A stretch of 44,372 nt of DNA. Source: Nocardia cerradoensis NBRC 101014 (lineage in GTDB: Bacteria; Actinomycetota; Actinomycetes; Mycobacteriales; Mycobacteriaceae). The stretch's first letter is position 1. Every line of letters begins with the position of its first letter. The notes below the pieces were generated by a model. That model searched no databases and had not been told where the DNA came from. It saw only the letters and a list, made by a program, of their open reading frames with translations. Position numbers and translations under genes: made by a program. The DNA lies in contig NZ_BAFW01000384.1 in the NCBI RefSeq assembly GCF_000308535.1, positions 1 to 44,372 on the forward strand. The letters are read 5' to 3'. This document shows, piece by piece, positions 1 to 7,862 of this stretch.

Positions 1-585
1 ATTTCTCGCACTCGGGACATGGCCGGCTACGGTCCGAAAGAACAGCCAGGATGTTCCGGGTCCATCGTCGGTGCGGGCGGGAAACGGAGCCGACAGCACC
101 GCGGGCAGGTGGCATGTGACGCAGCTTGTTTCGGGCCGCCGCAGCGAACTGCGGGAGGCCGCAGCGGAATTCGAGTAGCGGTCTACTCGGGTCGCCCGGC
201 CCGTCGGTCCATACGCTGACAGCAACGTAGAAAGTTGATCGCTCGGCGTGGCTCGAACGGATGAAAGTAACGACGTCACCGCCGCAGAAGGATCCGGGTT
301 TCGGTGCTGCTCAGCGCATTACGGTGGCGGCGAGCGTGAACGGCGTCCCGGTTCCGCGGCGGCGGTGCGGCTCGGCTTATCGCCGCACAGCACCGCCGGC
401 GCGATACGACATCGGTACCGATGACGGTCGTCGTGGGGTTCGTTCCGGCGCTCGACGTCTGCCAGCGGGTCGTGGTTGTCGACACGACGTTCCTGGAGCG
501 TGAGTGCTCGGCAGCGCGTACGGCGTCCGCCGCTACTGTGGAGGTTCTGGAAATCGGTGACTGATACCTGTTGAGGTTGGTTGTG
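1..585. other. Stretch with no recognised gene
   Basis: No reading frame here looks like a known protein. The open frames on both strands are short, arginine-rich and have the composition of random high-G+C DNA. A plus-strand frame closing at the TAG at 176-178 could be the tail of an upstream gene, but I do not recognise it. The only ordered element is a perfect 14-bp palindrome at 410-423. The far end must hold the promoter of the TetR gene at 586. Confidence 0.5.
410..423. promoter_or_regulatory. Perfect 14-bp palindrome, possible operator
   Basis: CATCGGTACCGATG is its own reverse complement. It lies in non-coding DNA about 160 bases before the TetR gene at 586, so autoregulation is possible. 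The distance is long, and it does not resemble the palindrome beside the paralogous TetR gene at 3557. Confidence 0.3.
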
Positions 586-1170
586 ATGGCAACGTCGGCG
601 ACGCCATATCACCATGGTGATCTGCCCAATGCGCTGGTGCGTGCGGCGATCGAGCTGCTCGAGGAAGGTGGGGCGTCGGAGCTGTCGCTGCGGGGGGCGG
701 CGCGGCGGGCCGGCGTGTCCACTGCCGCGCCCTATCGCCATTTCGCCGATCGTGATGCCCTGTTGTCCGCGGTCGCGGCGGTGGGGTACCGCGATCTGGC
801 CGCGCATCTGGCCGACGTCCACCCGGAGCGGGTGGACGTCGGCAGCCTCGGCGACATCGCCGTCGCCTATGTCCGATTCGCCCTGACCCGGCCCGGGATG
901 TTCCGGGTGATGTTCACCGAGGCCTGCGATGCGACAAGTCCGGAGCGGGTCGCCGCGGTGGAGGCCATCCACAAGTACCTGGAAGCCCTTGTGCGACAAA
1001 TCTTCCCGGACGCCGACGCGGAGCCCACCGCAACCGCGATGTGGGCGTTGGTCCACGGCCTGGCCTTCCTGCACCTGGACGGAAAGCTCGACGCCTCCTC
1101 CGAGAAGGTCGTCGACGAACGGGTGCGAGCGGCGGTGTCGGCGGTCCTCGATATTCCCCGGCTCGGCTGA
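586..1170 (+). CDS. TetR/AcrR family transcriptional regulator, WHG-domain type
   Basis: This is a predicted one-component repressor of 194 residues. The N-terminal helix-turn-helix spans roughly residues 9-55, with the YHHGDLPNALVRAA opening and the APYRHFADRDALL recognition-helix region. The C-terminal half, with ALTRPGMFRVMF and WALVHGLAFLHLDGKL, matches the TetR subgroup with a WHG ligand-binding domain. The ATG at 586 is chosen over an in-frame TTG at 571 because the protein then aligns end to end with the paralogue at 3557, and a GAGG lies 9 bases upstream. It ends 10 bases before the convergent DJ-1-like gene. The ligand is unknown. Confidence 0.88.
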   Translation: MATSATPYHHGDLPNALVRAAIELLEEGGASELSLRGAARRAGVSTAAPYRHFADRDALLSAVAAVGYRDLAAHLADVHPERVDVGSLGDIAVAYVRFALTRPGMFRVMFTEACDATSPERVAAVEAIHKYLEALVRQIFPDADAEPTATAMWALVHGLAFLHLDGKLDASSEKVVDERVRAAVSAVLDIPRLG

Positions 1171-1180
1171 GTTTCTCCTC

Positions 1181-1888
1181 CTACGCCGCGGCGCCGACGT
1201 CGGCGAGCAATCGCTGCGCCAGTTTCTCCGACGACTGGGGATTCTGGCCGGTGTACAGATTGCGATCGACGACGACATGTGGGCGCAACGGAAGCAGGGC
1301 CTTGGAGTATTCGACGCCGGTCTCTTTCAATTTGTCCTCGAGAAGCCAGGGCGCCCTTTTCGCGAACCGATTCAACAGTTCCTCGCGGTTGGACAGTCCG
1401 GTCATCCGGTAGCCGGCGAACGGGGAGTTCCCGTCGGGTGGGGTCGCGGCCAGAATGGCGGCCGGCGCATGGCACAGCAGGGCGAGGGGTTTGCCGGAGG
1501 CGAGCCGCTCGGTCAGCAGCGCCCCGGAGGTCGCGTCGTAGGCGAGATCTTCCATCGGACCGTGGCCGCCGGGGTAGAAGACGACGTCGTAGGCGTCCGG
1601 ATCGACGGTGTCCAGGGCGACCGGATGCGCGAGAGCGCTGTCGATGCTGTCGAGATACTGCTTGATATCGCGGCGTTTCCAGGGCAGGCCGCCGGAGATT
1701 CCGAGACTCAGCCGATCGAGTGTCGGAGCCTTTCCGCCCGGAGTCGCGAGGGTGATGTCCCAGCCCGCCTCGGAGAAGATACGGTGCGGCACCGCCACCT
1801 CTTCGGCCCAATAACCCGAGGGATGTATTTCGCCGTCGTTCAACGTCCAGCGGTCGGCGGCAGAGATGACGAACAGGACTTTCGGCAT
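1181..1888 (-). CDS. Type 1 glutamine amidotransferase / DJ-1/PfpI family protein (Hsp31-like)
   Basis: The 235-residue protein has the DJ-1/PfpI fold. LALLCHAPA places the nucleophile at Cys139 with His140 behind it, and the conserved acidic residue of the active site is in WAEE near residue 30. YPGGHGPMEDL is the oxyanion-side loop. The length and the long N-terminal insert fit the Hsp31/glyoxalase III branch, which acts on methylglyoxal-like aldehydes or as a chaperone. The exact substrate cannot be read from sequence. A strong AGGAGGT lies before the ATG. The gene faces away from the reductase block and is followed by a hydrolase remnant on the same strand. Confidence 0.85.
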   Translation of the reverse strand: MPKVLFVISAADRWTLNDGEIHPSGYWAEEVAVPHRIFSEAGWDITLATPGGKAPTLDRLSLGISGGLPWKRRDIKQYLDSIDSALAHPVALDTVDPDAYDVVFYPGGHGPMEDLAYDATSGALLTERLASGKPLALLCHAPAAILAATPPDGNSPFAGYRMTGLSNREELLNRFAKRAPWLLEDKLKETGVEYSKALLPLRPHVVVDRNLYTGQNPQSSEKLAQRLLADVGAAA

Positions 1889-1923
1889 TTCGCTTACCTC
1901 CTGTGGTTGTGAAAAGTTTATGT

Positions 1924-1941
1924 GACGGCTAGGGCGCCGTC
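1924..1941. terminator. Short hairpin at the end of the hydrolase remnant
   Basis: GACGGC (1924-1929) pairs perfectly with GCCGTC (1936-1941) across a 6-base loop. It overlaps the stop codon of the minus-strand remnant. There is no T-tract, so termination is only a guess. Confidence 0.25.
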
Positions 1942-2150
1942 GCCGGCAACAATCGGGTGATCAGACCCGCGACGGCCTCCGGTGCCTCCCACTGCGGGGT
2001 ATGCCCGACCGCTCGAAGCGTGGTCGAAATCGACCCGTCGAATTCCACGGTAGGCACCTGAATTCGTGCGTCGAGTTCGCCGAAGGCCAACCGGCCCGGT
2101 TGTGGCAGGCGAGCCAGCCGGTCGGGCATGGTCAGGGATTCGGTGCGTCT
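1929..2150 (-). pseudogene. C-terminal remnant of an alpha/beta hydrolase
   Basis: About 66 codons from an ATG at 2129 to the TAG at 1929 read like the end of an alpha/beta-hydrolase. GELDARIQVPTVEFD corresponds to the region of the acid strand, and VGHTPQWEAPEAVAGLI carries the family's catalytic His and final helix. The nucleophile elbow and everything before it are missing, so the enzyme cannot work. The break point is a 21-bp tandem repeat where it meets the 3' end of the flavin oxidoreductase gene, which suggests an illegitimate-recombination deletion. Confidence 0.6.
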
Positions 2151-2171
2151 GGTCGGGGATTCAGTGCGTCG
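2130..2171. repeat. Two tandem copies of a 21-bp unit
   Basis: Copies at 2130-2150 and 2151-2171 share the core GGTC(A/G)GGGATTC(G/A)GTGCGTC with few mismatches. The stop codon of the oxidoreductase (TGA, minus strand, 2161-2163) lies inside the second copy. The repeat marks the junction with the hydrolase remnant. Confidence 0.7.
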
Positions 2172-3453
2172 TGACGCGGGAGGCCGGTGACGCGGCACGT
2201 TCGCGTCGCGTCGATGCCAGCCAGCGCGAGTAGCGGCGCAATGCGCGCGACTTCTCACGCTGGTCCGCGAGGAGAGCGAGCGCGGGCCGAATGCCGAGTG
2301 CGGGATCCTTTCCGGCGGCCATCCGTCGCATCTGGTAGCGGACCTGCGCCATCTGGGCCAGGGCGGCGAGGGGTTTGTCCGACCAGGTCACCGGCTTCAA
2401 CGCGCCGGCCGCACCCAGTCCGTCGCGCCAGCGGTCGGGCAGATCCGGGGTGACGGCGAGCGCGGTGCCCAAGCCGACCACGGCGACATTCTTGGCGAGC
2501 ACGCGCTCGGCGGTATCGATGCGCGTGATGCCGCCGGTCAACATCAGCGGAATCGGGCTGGTCTCGGCCAGTTCGGCGGCCAGCTCCAGGAAGTAGGCCT
2601 CCCGTGCCGCCGTGCGTCCGTCGGTGGGCCGCCCGGACATGGCCGGGCTTTCGTAGCTGCCGCCCGACACCTCGACCAGATCCACACCCAGACCGGCGAG
2701 CATGCCGATGACCTTGTGCGCGTCGTCGGCGTCGAATCCGCCGCGCTGGAAGTCGGCGGAGTTCAGTTTTACCGCGACCGCGAATTCGGGCGACACCACC
2801 GAACGGACGGCGCGCACGATGTCCAGCAGAATCCGCGCGCGGTTGGCGAGGGAACCGCCCCATTCGTCGGTGCGGTCGTTCACCAGGGGAGACAGGAACT
2901 GCGACAGCAGATACCCATGTGCCGCATGGATTTCCACGCCGTCGAAGCCCGCGCGTTCGGCCCGCTCGGCGGTGGTCGCGAACCGGGTGACGGTCTCGTG
3001 GATCTGCTCGGCGGTCATGGCGACCGGGCGGCCGAACCGCTTGGAATACCGGCCCACGTCGACGGCGATCTCGGACGGGCCCCACACCACTCCGGGCATA
3101 TTCGCCTGCACCTGGCGACCGGGGTGGCTGATCTGCATCCACATCGCGGCTCCGGCGGCCTTTCCGGCCCGCGCCCACGCGGCGAACGGCTCGAGCGGGG
3201 AATCGGCGTCCAGGACGATTCCGCCGGGTCCGGTCAGCGCCTCGGCATGCACCATCACATTTCCGGTGATCAGCAGCCCCGCGCCGCCGGCGCCCCACCG
3301 CCGGTACAGCGCGATCAGCCGATCGTCGGGCAGCTGCGCCTTCCCGGCCAGACCTTCCTCCATGGCGGCCTTCGCGATGCGATTGCGCAGTATCTGCCCG
3401 GACCGTAATTCCACCGGCGAGAACAACGTGTCTCGTGTCGAAGCGCTGGGCAC
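2161..3453 (-). CDS. NADH:flavin oxidoreductase, old yellow enzyme family
   Basis: This is a 430-residue FMN-dependent TIM-barrel enzyme of the OYE/2,4-dienoyl-CoA-reductase-like group, expected to reduce activated alkenes using NAD(P)H. The family signature HAAHGYLLSQFLSPLVNDR followed by DEWGGSLANRAR is intact, HAAH being the substrate-binding His pair. LTGGITR and VGLGTALAV form the phosphate-binding end of the barrel. The protein is longer than FMN-only OYEs but lacks the FeS/FAD half of dienoyl-CoA reductase. The GTG at 3453 is chosen because AGGAAGGGG lies just upstream. A longer ATG frame from 3540 would run through the operator and the spacer. It diverges from the TetR gene at 3557, its likely repressor. 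The last residues may be altered by the repeat junction. Confidence 0.88.
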   Translation of the reverse strand: MPSASTRDTLFSPVELRSGQILRNRIAKAAMEEGLAGKAQLPDDRLIALYRRWGAGGAGLLITGNVMVHAEALTGPGGIVLDADSPLEPFAAWARAGKAAGAAMWMQISHPGRQVQANMPGVVWGPSEIAVDVGRYSKRFGRPVAMTAEQIHETVTRFATTAERAERAGFDGVEIHAAHGYLLSQFLSPLVNDRTDEWGGSLANRARILLDIVRAVRSVVSPEFAVAVKLNSADFQRGGFDADDAHKVIGMLAGLGVDLVEVSGGSYESPAMSGRPTDGRTAAREAYFLELAAELAETSPIPLMLTGGITRIDTAERVLAKNVAVVGLGTALAVTPDLPDRWRDGLGAAGALKPVTWSDKPLAALAQMAQVRYQMRRMAAGKDPALGIRPALALLADQREKSRALRRYSRWLASTRRERAASPASRVTTH

Positions 3454-3473
3454 GGGGATCCCCCTTCCTGAGG

Positions 3474-3514
3474 TATGTTTGCGGCGTTCACACTGTGTGG
3501 ACAGTGCTAACATA
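3474..3514. promoter_or_regulatory. 41-bp nested palindrome between reductase and TetR genes
   Basis: Outer arms TATGTTTGC (3474-3482) and GCTAACATA (3506-3514) match in 8 of 9 positions. The inner perfect arms CACAC/GTGTG flank T3494. Both pairs share exactly the same centre, 3494. The element sits in the 103-bp divergent spacer, so TetR binding here could control both genes. Confidence 0.7.
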
Positions 3515-3556
3515 GGGGAAGATGTAAGCGGCGTCAACAATGGCTGGTGGTGAAGT

Positions 3557-4129
3557 ATGGCACTGTCGACCCCGTCGTATCACCACGGGGATCTGCCCAA
3601 CGCGCTGGTGTGTGCGGCGGTGGAGCTGCTGGAGGAAGGTGGTGCGTCCGAGCTGTCGCTGCGGGCGGCCGCGCGGCGGGCGGGTGTCTCCCCGGCGGCG
3701 CCCTATCGGCACTTCGCCGACCGTGAGGCGCTGCTGTCGGCGGTCGCCGCCGTCGGGTATGGGGATCTGGCCGAGCAACTGGCCGCGGCGCACCCCGAGC
3801 CGGCGACGCCCGAGGGGCTGGCGGCGGTGGCCAACGCCTACGTGCGATTCGCTCTGACGCGTCCGGGGATGTTCCGCGTGATGTTCGCCGAGCCCTGTGG
3901 TTCGGCCGATGTCGAGCGGGTCGCGGCCGAGGCGATCGAGCATTTCGTCGAAAACGTTGTGCGGCGGGCATTTCCGCGCGCCGATCCGAACGCCGCGGCG
4001 ACCGCGGTCTGGGCGCTGGTGCACGGCCTGGCCTTCTTGCATCTCGACGGCAAGCTCGACGCGTCGTCACCGGAAGTCGTTGCGGCCACGGTGAACTCGA
4101 CGTTGTTCGCCGCGCTCGGTGCCGGATGA
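3557..4129 (+). CDS. TetR/AcrR family transcriptional regulator, WHG-domain type (paralogue of 586-1170)
   Basis: The 190-residue protein is nearly the twin of the TetR at 586. Both contain YHHGDLPNALV, LLEEGGASELSLR, AAPYRHFADR, FALTRPGMFRVMF and HGLAFLHLDGKLDASS, and they diverge mostly in the middle of the ligand domain. The N-terminal helix-turn-helix is followed by a WHG-type effector domain. It lies divergently from the OYE-family reductase with a 41-bp nested palindrome between them, the classic arrangement for a local repressor. The stop codon falls right at the break point of the deazaflavin-oxidoreductase remnant, so its 3' end lies at a recombination junction. The effector is unknown but may be an electrophile handled by the reductase. 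Confidence 0.9.
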   Translation: MALSTPSYHHGDLPNALVCAAVELLEEGGASELSLRAAARRAGVSPAAPYRHFADREALLSAVAAVGYGDLAEQLAAAHPEPATPEGLAAVANAYVRFALTRPGMFRVMFAEPCGSADVERVAAEAIEHFVENVVRRAFPRADPNAAATAVWALVHGLAFLHLDGKLDASSPEVVAATVNSTLFAALGAG

Positions 4130-4132
4130 CAC

Positions 4133-4330
4133 AACCTGCAGGCGCATCCCGATGCCGAACTCGTGATCGGCGGACGTCGCCGGAAGATCCACGCCCGCAC
4201 CGCGAATCCGGAGGAACGGGCGCGGCTGTGGCCACAGATCACCGAGGCCTACGGGGGCTACGCGAACTATCAGACGCGGACCACGCGGGAGATCCCGGTG
4301 GTCATCTGCGAGCTGGAGGGCGCACGATGA
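4133..4330 (+). pseudogene. C-terminal fragment of a deazaflavin (F420)-dependent nitroreductase-family protein
   Basis: Frame 2 from 4133 to the TGA at 4328-4330 gives 65 residues that match the end of the DDN/F420 nitroreductase family: NLQAHPDAELVIGGRRRKIH, then PEERARLWPQITEAYGGYANY, then TREIPVVICELE. The N-terminal half is gone and there is no start codon or ribosome site. The fragment begins immediately after the TetR stop. It is therefore a 5'-truncated relic, and it implies that a cofactor-F420 enzyme once stood beside this regulator. Confidence 0.65.
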
Positions 4331-4403
4331 CCATGGCGCCGGCCGAATCGTAAGCTGGTGGAAGACCTAGGGCACGCCACGCATCCACCGACTGGAGAAC
4401 CCG

Positions 4404-5252
4404 GTGACAGATAGTCGATCAGCCTCGAATCCGCGACGCACGATCGTCATAACCGGTGCCAGCGACGGCATCGGAGCGGTGACCGCGCGGGCGCTGGCCG
4501 CACCCGACGTCGATCTCGTCATCGTCGGACGGTCGGCGCACAAACTCGCCGCCGTGACCGCCGACACCGGTGCCACCGCCTTCACGGCCGATTTCGCCGT
4601 CCTCGACGACGTGCGCGGTCTCGCCGAGCAGATCGGAGAACATGCCGGCGCGATCGACGTGCTGCTCAACAACGCGGGCGGCCTCTTCGAGCCGCAGCAG
4701 CGGACCGTCGACGGGCACGAACCCAACTTCCAGATCAACCACCTGGCGCCGTTCCTGCTCACCAATCTGTTGCACGACAAACTCGCCGCCAACGGTGCGC
4801 TCGTGCTGAACACCGCGAGCATCGGCAACCTCTTCGGGCGCGTCGACATCTCCGATCTCGACTACCGGCGCCGCCGCGCCTTCAGCTGGCGCGCCTACGG
4901 GTCGAGCAAGCTGATGAACATCATGTTCACCCGCGGTATCGCGCAGCGCTGGACATCGGACGGAATCGTCTCCGCCGCAGTCCATCCCGGTCCCGTGGCC
5001 TCGAGCTTCGGCCGCGACTCCCGCGCCGTCGGCCTGCTCTACCGCACCCCGCTACGCCACGTCGGCACCATCACTCCCGCCCGTGGCGCCGAACCCCTGA
5101 TCGAGCTGGCCCGCCGCGGCGCCGACCCGGAAATCAACGGCGTCTACTTCCACCGCCACCGAGCCAACGGCCCCGAGTCACCCCAAGCCCACAACCGCCG
5201 CCTCATCGACCAACTGTGGTCCGCCTCAGCCGATCTCGTCGGACTCGGGTGA
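4404..5252 (+). CDS. Short-chain dehydrogenase/reductase (SDR) family protein
   Basis: The 282-residue protein is a classical or extended-tail SDR. The Rossmann nucleotide site is TGASDGIG (residues 17-24), followed by NNAGG (89-93). The catalytic residues are Ser139, Tyr165 and Lys169 (YGSSK). The substrate loop HPGPVASSFGR is typical of retinol- or protochlorophyllide-reductase-like SDRs, so a lipophilic alcohol or ketone is likely. A GGAG lies 7 bases before the GTG start. The gene stands alone, after the deazaflavin-enzyme relic and before a 276-bp spacer. Confidence 0.87.
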   Translation: MTDSRSASNPRRTIVITGASDGIGAVTARALAAPDVDLVIVGRSAHKLAAVTADTGATAFTADFAVLDDVRGLAEQIGEHAGAIDVLLNNAGGLFEPQQRTVDGHEPNFQINHLAPFLLTNLLHDKLAANGALVLNTASIGNLFGRVDISDLDYRRRRAFSWRAYGSSKLMNIMFTRGIAQRWTSDGIVSAAVHPGPVASSFGRDSRAVGLLYRTPLRHVGTITPARGAEPLIELARRGADPEINGVYFHRHRANGPESPQAHNRRLIDQLWSASADLVGLG

Positions 5253-5528
5253 TCGAACCTTCCCGAGCTCGTGGCTTGTCGGTGCTATTCGGTGCGCAGC
5301 CAGACGATGAGCCTCCTGCCCGCCGTTGGGCTGATGGGTGTTCCAGACACATTGGCCCGCATTCGGCGCTCCTTGTGTGGATTGCCTCCGAACGGGCACT
5401 CCGGCCGCAGCGTCGGACCGTGACTCGGTAGTACATTGTCGGCAGGTTCCCAAGAGGTTCCGGCTGACCGCGCGGCAGTCGGCCGTCGAGTTCCGTGCTT
5501 ATCAGCGATGCGGCGTCAGGGAGGAAAT
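5253..5528. other. 276-bp spacer, no gene seen
   Basis: No plausible protein is found on either strand. One 38-codon ATG frame lies inside but has no ribosome site or recognisable sequence. The spacer must hold the terminator of the SDR gene and the promoter of the hemerythrin gene. No clear hairpin or -35/-10 pair is visible. Confidence 0.4.
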
Positions 5529-6107
5529 GTGGATATCACCCAGTTGATCCTCGATGACCATCACGAGCAGCGGCGGTTGTTCGCGATTCTGGAGCAGATC
5601 GACCGAGGGGACACCGCTGCGCTGGGGGCGATCTGGGACAGGCTGGCGGCCTTTCTCGAATTGCATGCGCAGGCCGAGGAGGAGATTTTCTATCCCGCGC
5701 TGCTGCAGGTGGGGATGGCGGCTCGGCGGGCGAGCGGGGCGGAGGACGAGACGCTCGACGCGATCCACGACCACAACGAGATCAGGGATGCGGTCGCCGA
5801 CGTAGGGCGGCACCAGGTCGGCACCGACGAGTGGTACGCGGCGGTCGCGGCGGCGAATCTGGCCAACAGCGATCATATGGCCGAGGAAGAGCGAGAAGGG
5901 CTCACCGACTTCCGCCGGCTGGCCGGGTTGCAGCGCCGCCATCACCTTGCGGTCGCCTTCGCCGCGTACGAGGCGCGCAACTACGCCGGTGTCGTGTCCG
6001 TCGACAAAGACCCTGCCGGCTATGTCCGCGCGGCGGAGGAGGCGTTGCGGACCGGGGCCAACGGATCGCTCAGCGTGGGGAGTTTGAAGCGAATTCCGCC
6101 CGGCTGA
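5529..6107 (+). CDS. Hemerythrin HHE cation-binding domain protein
   Basis: The 192-residue helical protein carries a diiron-type HHE domain. Likely ligands are His11/His12 (DDHHEQ), His46 with the acidic run after it (ELHAQAEEEIFYP), His82 (IHDHNEIRD), and His116 with Glu119/120 (SDHMAEEEREG). The family binds O2, NO or peroxide and is often stress-induced in actinobacteria. The GTG at 5529 is chosen because GGGAGGAAA immediately precedes it. A longer frame from 5436 adds 31 residues of poor composition. The C-terminal 60 residues are outside the HHE motif and I do not recognise them. Confidence 0.88.
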   Translation: MDITQLILDDHHEQRRLFAILEQIDRGDTAALGAIWDRLAAFLELHAQAEEEIFYPALLQVGMAARRASGAEDETLDAIHDHNEIRDAVADVGRHQVGTDEWYAAVAAANLANSDHMAEEEREGLTDFRRLAGLQRRHHLAVAFAAYEARNYAGVVSVDKDPAGYVRAAEEALRTGANGSLSVGSLKRIPPG

Positions 6108-6219
6108 AGACCCCAGGCGAGCGTGGGCGAGGCGAATGCCCGTGTGCGCGTGGCACTCTGGACACGTGCCTCTCCCGGCGGGTCGCCGCCGGCACGACAA
6201 CGCTAGGAGGTCGCAGGAC

Positions 6220-7269
6220 ATGGTAAGCGTTATCGGTGGTGGGATCGCGGGCAGTTGCCTGGCCGGTGGTCTCGCACGGCGCGGGCAGCGGGTGGCGGTC
6301 TACGAACAACAGCGCCCCGGACCCGGAGCCGGCGCGTTTCTGTTCATCGACGGGCGTGGGCACGACGCGATGGAGGCGATGGGCGTCGATCGTTCGGCGC
6401 TGCACGAGGTTTCGTATCCGCTGGCGGGACTCGACTACGAGGACAGCCGCGGGCGGCGCAGCGCAATGCCCAGTCGCGGGCATCGTTTCTGGTTGCGCCG
6501 CAACCTCATGGGCGTGCTGTCGGAGTTCGTCGCGGGCTCCGGCGCCGAGTTGCGCTACGGCGAGCCGATCACAGGCGTGACCGTGAGCGACGAACACCAC
6601 GCCATCCGGCGCGGCTCCGAGGTCGTCACCGCCGAGGGACTGCTGATCGGCGCCGACGGTATCGACTCCGTCGTCCGCGCCGCCCTGGAACCCGCCCGCA
6701 TTCCCGTCTACGCCGGTGACGTCGTGCTGTACGGAATGACCGGCACGCCACTGGATCCGCCGCCGCCCACCAACCCCGCAGTCCTCCACTTCTTCGCCGA
6801 GGTCGCCGAAGACGGCAGTCCCGGAAGCACTTTCGGCCACATCTGGCGTCCGGAGGATCCGGCGGCCCTGTGGTTCGTGCGGATCCCGCGCGATCCTCTT
6901 CCCGGCACCCGCGACGATATCGGGATGCGGCCGGTCGACGAATGGGCCGAAACCGTCCTGGCCGCAACACCTTCCAGCCGGTCGCTGGTGTCGGCCTTCC
7001 TGTCGCGGACAGAACTGGTACACGTCAGCAACGCGCGCAATGTCCCCCTGGAAGGTGCACGGGGACCACAGGATTCGTTCATCCTCATCGGTGACGCCGA
7101 CCACGCGATCACGCCGGCCGCGGGAGTGGGCGCCCGTGACGCGCTCGAGGACGCCCGCGCGGTCTTCGACGCGATCCTCGGCACCGCCTCACCCGCCGAA
7201 GCGATGACGCAACGCCGCAAGCAGATCGTCACCGACCGCGAAGCGGCTCTGCGGGCGCGGCGACGATAG
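6220..7269 (+). CDS. FAD-dependent monooxygenase, PHBH/UbiH-like
   Basis: This is a 349-residue group A flavoprotein monooxygenase. It has the N-terminal GxGxxG dinucleotide fold VIGGGIAGSCLAGGLA (residues 4-19), the DG motif GADGIDSVVR that contacts FAD and NADPH, and the C-terminal GD motif LIGDADHAITPAAGVGA. Enzymes of this type hydroxylate aromatic or polyketide-like substrates, and the substrate here is not predictable. ATG 6220 follows a perfect AGGAGG. Using an upstream ATG would add 28 residues ahead of the Rossmann strand. It is convergent with the DUF1232 gene only 3 bases away. Confidence 0.88.
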   Translation: MVSVIGGGIAGSCLAGGLARRGQRVAVYEQQRPGPGAGAFLFIDGRGHDAMEAMGVDRSALHEVSYPLAGLDYEDSRGRRSAMPSRGHRFWLRRNLMGVLSEFVAGSGAELRYGEPITGVTVSDEHHAIRRGSEVVTAEGLLIGADGIDSVVRAALEPARIPVYAGDVVLYGMTGTPLDPPPPTNPAVLHFFAEVAEDGSPGSTFGHIWRPEDPAALWFVRIPRDPLPGTRDDIGMRPVDEWAETVLAATPSSRSLVSAFLSRTELVHVSNARNVPLEGARGPQDSFILIGDADHAITPAAGVGARDALEDARAVFDAILGTASPAEAMTQRRKQIVTDREAALRARRR

Positions 7270-7272
7270 CGA

Positions 7273-7689
7273 CTACCGCACCGGCAGTCCCGTGAGCCGG
7301 GCGAGGGCGGTGTAGCCGTCGTCGGTGCCGGGCCAGTGGGCGCGGACCGCGTCCGGGCCGGCGGCGCGAACGACGCCGCGCAGGACCGCGGTGACGATGA
7401 TGGCGTCGTCGGCGTATCCGATGACAGGGATGATGTCGGGGATCAGGTCCAGGGGGAAGGCGAGGTAGGCCAGCACCAGCCAGAGCCGGATCCGCACGCC
7501 GCGTGGCAGGGACCGATCGGCGGCCAAGCGGCGGATCAGGCGCAGGGTGTCGGGCAGGATCCGCATGGCTTCCCGCAGCAGATTGCCGCGCGGCCGGATG
7601 ATGATCAGCACCGTGATCAGCGCAATCCAGCACACGATGAGCGCGGCGGCGGCCGCGATCACCAGATCCCACCACCACGAGCCGGTCAC
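7273..7689 (-). CDS. DUF1232 (YkvA-type) membrane protein
   Basis: The 138-residue protein has one strong N-terminal membrane helix (about residues 8-30, rich in Ala/Ile/Val). It then has the DUF1232 core RLWLVLAYLAFPLDLIPDIIPVIGYADDAII, quoted here only for its FPLDLIPD hallmark. The function of the domain is unknown. The GTG at 7689 is preferred because a GGTGGGA lies upstream and the protein then begins just before the membrane helix. An in-frame ATG at 7833 would add 48 residues of low-complexity sequence reaching the promoter of the next gene. Confidence 0.8.
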   Translation of the reverse strand: MTGSWWWDLVIAAAAALIVCWIALITVLIIIRPRGNLLREAMRILPDTLRLIRRLAADRSLPRGVRIRLWLVLAYLAFPLDLIPDIIPVIGYADDAIIVTAVLRGVVRAAGPDAVRAHWPGTDDGYTALARLTGLPVR

Positions 7690-7862
7690 GTTCGGTATCC
7701 CACCATCCGTGTCGCCTCGGCCCGCGGTGGGGTCCTCGGATTCGATGGTGTTCGGGTGCTTCGTCCCGCAGCAGTGCACGTCAGTCCACGTTTGCCGATA
7801 GCTTGCCGCGGTGCGCGGCGGTACTGTGTTCACAAGCCTCCGCGGTCGGATGGGAGAGCATC

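Noticed and set aside
1..219. A possible gene tail at the start of the window
   Set aside because: Two frames are open but neither gives recognisable residues, so it was left as unassigned sequence.
3489..3499. CACACTGTGTG considered as a Crp site
   Set aside because: The arm spacing is wrong for TGTGA-N6-TCACA, and the element is better explained as the core of the TetR-side palindrome.
5307..5424. A 38-codon ATG frame in the spacer before hemerythrin
   Set aside because: No ribosome site, no recognisable sequence, and chance frames of this size are common in this DNA.
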